Below are positions 61,641 through 64,000 of a stretch of DNA of 64,000 bases, piece by piece; the first letter of the stretch is position 1; every line of letters begins with the position of its first letter. The DNA comes from Omphiscola glabra. Its lineage: Eukaryota; Mollusca; Gastropoda; Lymnaeidae. The DNA lies in NCBI GenBank assembly GCA_964017045.1, contig OZ024810.1, positions 12,538,593 through 12,602,592 of the forward strand, written 5' to 3'. The notes beneath the pieces are model-generated. The model did no database searches. It saw nothing but the letters and a program-made list of their open reading frames with translations, and was not told where the DNA came from. The translations under genes were made by a program, and so were the position numbers.

Positions 61641-62565
61641 CCTAATAACAGCGCTAAAATGTAATTCTTTTTTTTTTCTAAACAAAATATCGCAAGTGCG
61701 CTTGGTGCGTAATATTTTCTTTCGCTTTTCATAAATAGTTTGTGGCGGGTGGGGCCATTAGAATATTAATATAATTCAGGGGCGTGGAAAAAATGCGCGG
61801 CTGCTAGCCCACTCCCCATTGCTCTATATTATTATTACATTTATATTTTATAAAGGTTTTAAACGAAAAAAAAAATAGCGGCTATTTAATTATGAAACAA
61901 TGTTGATTTTTTTTTAAATTGTCACAATAATGTATAAACTTGATTGTACCTTTATAATAGTGTAGATGTTTGAGAGATTTTATACTGGGATCAATGTTTT
62001 AAGTTTAAGATTCAATGTCAATCTTTAGGGGTCGGTGCCGTGATGTAACTGTGTGATCGTACGAAAGAGTAAAGGGGGGGGGGGGGGGAAGCCCATAAAT
62101 ACTCGAAAATTGCATTTAAAAACTTCTAGTTGACGTGAATTCTCCGACAGAGTGAACCGCGATGCATAATCGGTGCCCTCCTTTGTGTATACGTGTGGGT
62201 GTGTGTTAATGTCAATGTTTTAAGTGCCGATTTGTCAATAAAATAAGTACAGGATTGTATCGTGGTAAGTTTAGCACAAATAAAAAAAAACATCGATGCA
62301 TTCATTAAAATATGTGACCGAATCCGACTACTGACTCTCCTACTCTAATGTAAAGCCTGCCAACTAAAGCTGAAAAGGTAGAGGCGAATAAATGCACACG
62401 AGTCTCGAGGTGGTTGTCGTCACGGAGCTACCGCCGTAGTGTGTCGGGTTATGCGGAGGGTAGCGCCAGTGTAGTGAGCGGGTCGTCGTGTTACTTCAGC
62501 AATGGGGAATATATTGCATCGCCCGAGTGCGGTAGCAGGGTAGCTGTTTGGACATTATGACTTGA
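61641..62565. other. Spacer with G/C tracts
   Basis: No gene recognised. The 62130-62560 part is less AT-rich than its neighbours but has no conserved frame. Confidence 0.45.
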
Positions 62566-62718
62566 TAAACTATACGTGAACTTGTTATACGTGAATTTGT
62601 TATACATGAACTTGTGATACCAATATGTGAATTAGTTTTACATGAACTTGTTATACGTGAATTTGATGTAAATGAACTTGTTATACGTGAATTTGTTATA
62701 CACAAACTTGTTATTACT
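62566..62718. repeat. 15-bp minisatellite
   Basis: About ten copies of TGAACTTGTTATACG with frequent substitutions (TGAATTTGTTATACA). A multiple of three, so it keeps a short frame open; not considered coding. Confidence 0.85.
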
Positions 62719-62979
62719 TCCAACATGACATTGTTGTTTTATTGTCGCCATCCAGTACGGATGGAAGGACGGAAGCATACATCATATCGTTGTTCACCTA
62801 GACCAGGCCCGCACAACATACGGCCCACCAGCACTCACTTTGAGGTCCGCGAAGTAACGAAATATTCTTCATTATTATTTTCTTAATAGCTCCCCCCCCC
62901 CCCCCAACTTGTTCTATAATCTTTAGACCCGCATAATGTATTGTGAGTACATTTTGAGTTCTGCAGGCAAGACCTAGAC

Positions 62980-63149
62980 CAGTGTCACCCAAAGTGGTGT
63001 TCGCGGACCGGCACCGATCCGCAAAGCCTTATGTCGCCGGTCCGCACGACATTAATATTTATGGTCAAATAAAATCAAAGAAAATTAATAAAGCTGGCAC
63101 CGGTCCCTGGCGCAATGTTCGAAACTTGCCCGCCGGTCCGCAAACACTG
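62980..63149. mobile_element. hAT-like MITE, 170 bp
   Basis: Begins CAGTGTCACCCAAAGTGG...CGCGGACCGGCA and ends CGCCGGTCCGCAAACACTG, imperfect inverted repeats. Flanks ACCTAGAC and CCCTAAAC match at 6 of 8, a worn target duplication. Confidence 0.65.
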
Positions 63150-64000
63150 CCCTAAACAGCGTATAGCCCGTTCAGTAAATGCACCTACTGCGCGAGTTTG
63201 TTAATTGTAAGATTGAAGTTTGCAACAGCCACCGTAAAAACGTTCTCAAAAATGCTTTAATGACATAAACTGAAATCACGAATACAAATATAAGTTATTA
63301 TAATTTGGAAAAAAAATAACCAAGGTTGCGTTTGCGCCGGGGATGTCAGCAGAATGTGTGTATACGTATTATAAATTGTGAAAACACCCCAAAACGTATG
63401 ATCATATAAAACGCATGACCGGATCAATGAACGTTTGATGTGGTCATACGCATGATGCGGTTTCACAAATGTGCCGTGGTAATATTTACATAACGTGAGA
63501 CATGGCTGTTCTTTTCGGCTGAAGCAAAGTTTGTCAATAAAAATACAATTATTACAATATTGGCAGACCCACGCCACGCGGTGTGAACATGTAAAATGTT
63601 TAGCGTACAATACGTGATAACCGGATTGCCCCTTATTCCACTAATCAAAATTACACAATATCCCCCTTCTCATACTATTCAGACATACATCTTGCACTGT
63701 GTAAATGGTGTCTTCAACTTCAACAAAGCCGATCCAACGCAGTGCAGAGTGACTGGCGGGCTTTCTGAAAAGATGGCCCATCCAATTATTATTATTATTA
63801 TTATTATGGGTAGTCTTCTATAGCGTGGTACCCCAGCCTAGGGCTGGGCTCACCACGCTGTACATGCAAATTAAAATGAACTTAAAAAATATAAATTAAA
63901 AACCAACCATTCCATAACAATTTACATGTGAAGCCATATTCTGTCATTGGGTCATATTCTGACTGGTTGGTATGGAAGCATTTGTCTTATTTACTGGTCG
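63150..64000. other. Right-edge spacer
   Basis: No gene recognised. An ATT microsatellite at 63785-63806 is followed by AGCGTGGTACCCCAGCCTAG...CACCACGCTGTACATG, a dispersed repeat with an internal inverted repeat, also seen near 56510. Confidence 0.5.

Noticed and set aside
1..64000. tRNA or rRNA genes
   Set aside because: I looked for T-arm (GGTTCRA) and A/B box patterns with cloverleaf partners and found none convincing by eye.

Overview
This window is animal genomic DNA: AT-rich, intron-containing, and full of minisatellites and small DNA transposons. A gastropod or other mollusc is the best guess. The guess rests on short BIR-only inhibitor-of-apoptosis-like genes in tandem, many miniature hAT-like elements and a satellite tail ending in a TATATATAGATT-like motif. 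No species can be named from sequence alone.

Layout, all recognised single-copy genes on the + strand: (1) 1-1618, the last two coding exons of the DNA primase large subunit (PRIM2), with three of its four iron-sulfur cysteines visible and a long low-complexity C-terminal tail. (2) 2796-13830, an uninterrupted minisatellite of about 1000 copies of an 11-bp unit, with higher-order duplications thousands of bases long. (3) 15469-32871, a complete ADAM17/TACE metalloprotease gene that I rebuilt as 23 coding exons giving 728 codons plus stop. Its catalytic glutamate is supplied by a 6-nt microexon, and one intron has the signature of the minor (U12) spliceosome. Its introns hold a 24-bp minisatellite, a 41-bp minisatellite, a long hairpin and a tandem copy of an exon end. 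(4) 34.3-40.5 kb, gene-poor DNA with an 18-bp minisatellite and a hAT-type MITE. (5) 40655-42020 and 48057-49507, two tandem paralogous two-exon genes, each with one BIR domain. (6) 49.5-64 kb, repeat-rich DNA: a piggyBac-like MITE, hAT-like MITEs, a decayed antisense LINE, a Tigger/pogo relic, a LINE 3' end, and a satellite of about 170-bp monomers arranged in 512-bp higher-order repeats (58.7-61.3 kb).

The genes do not form a pathway. PRIM2 acts in replication priming, ADAM17 in ectodomain shedding at the membrane, and the BIR proteins probably in cell-death or innate immune control. The strongest biological observation is the ADAM17 microexon: skipping it would keep the reading frame but delete exactly two residues, including the catalytic Glu of [12 protein letters not shown], giving a predicted protease-dead isoform. 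Exon joins were made by eye from splice sites, phase continuity and family knowledge; no transcript was available.
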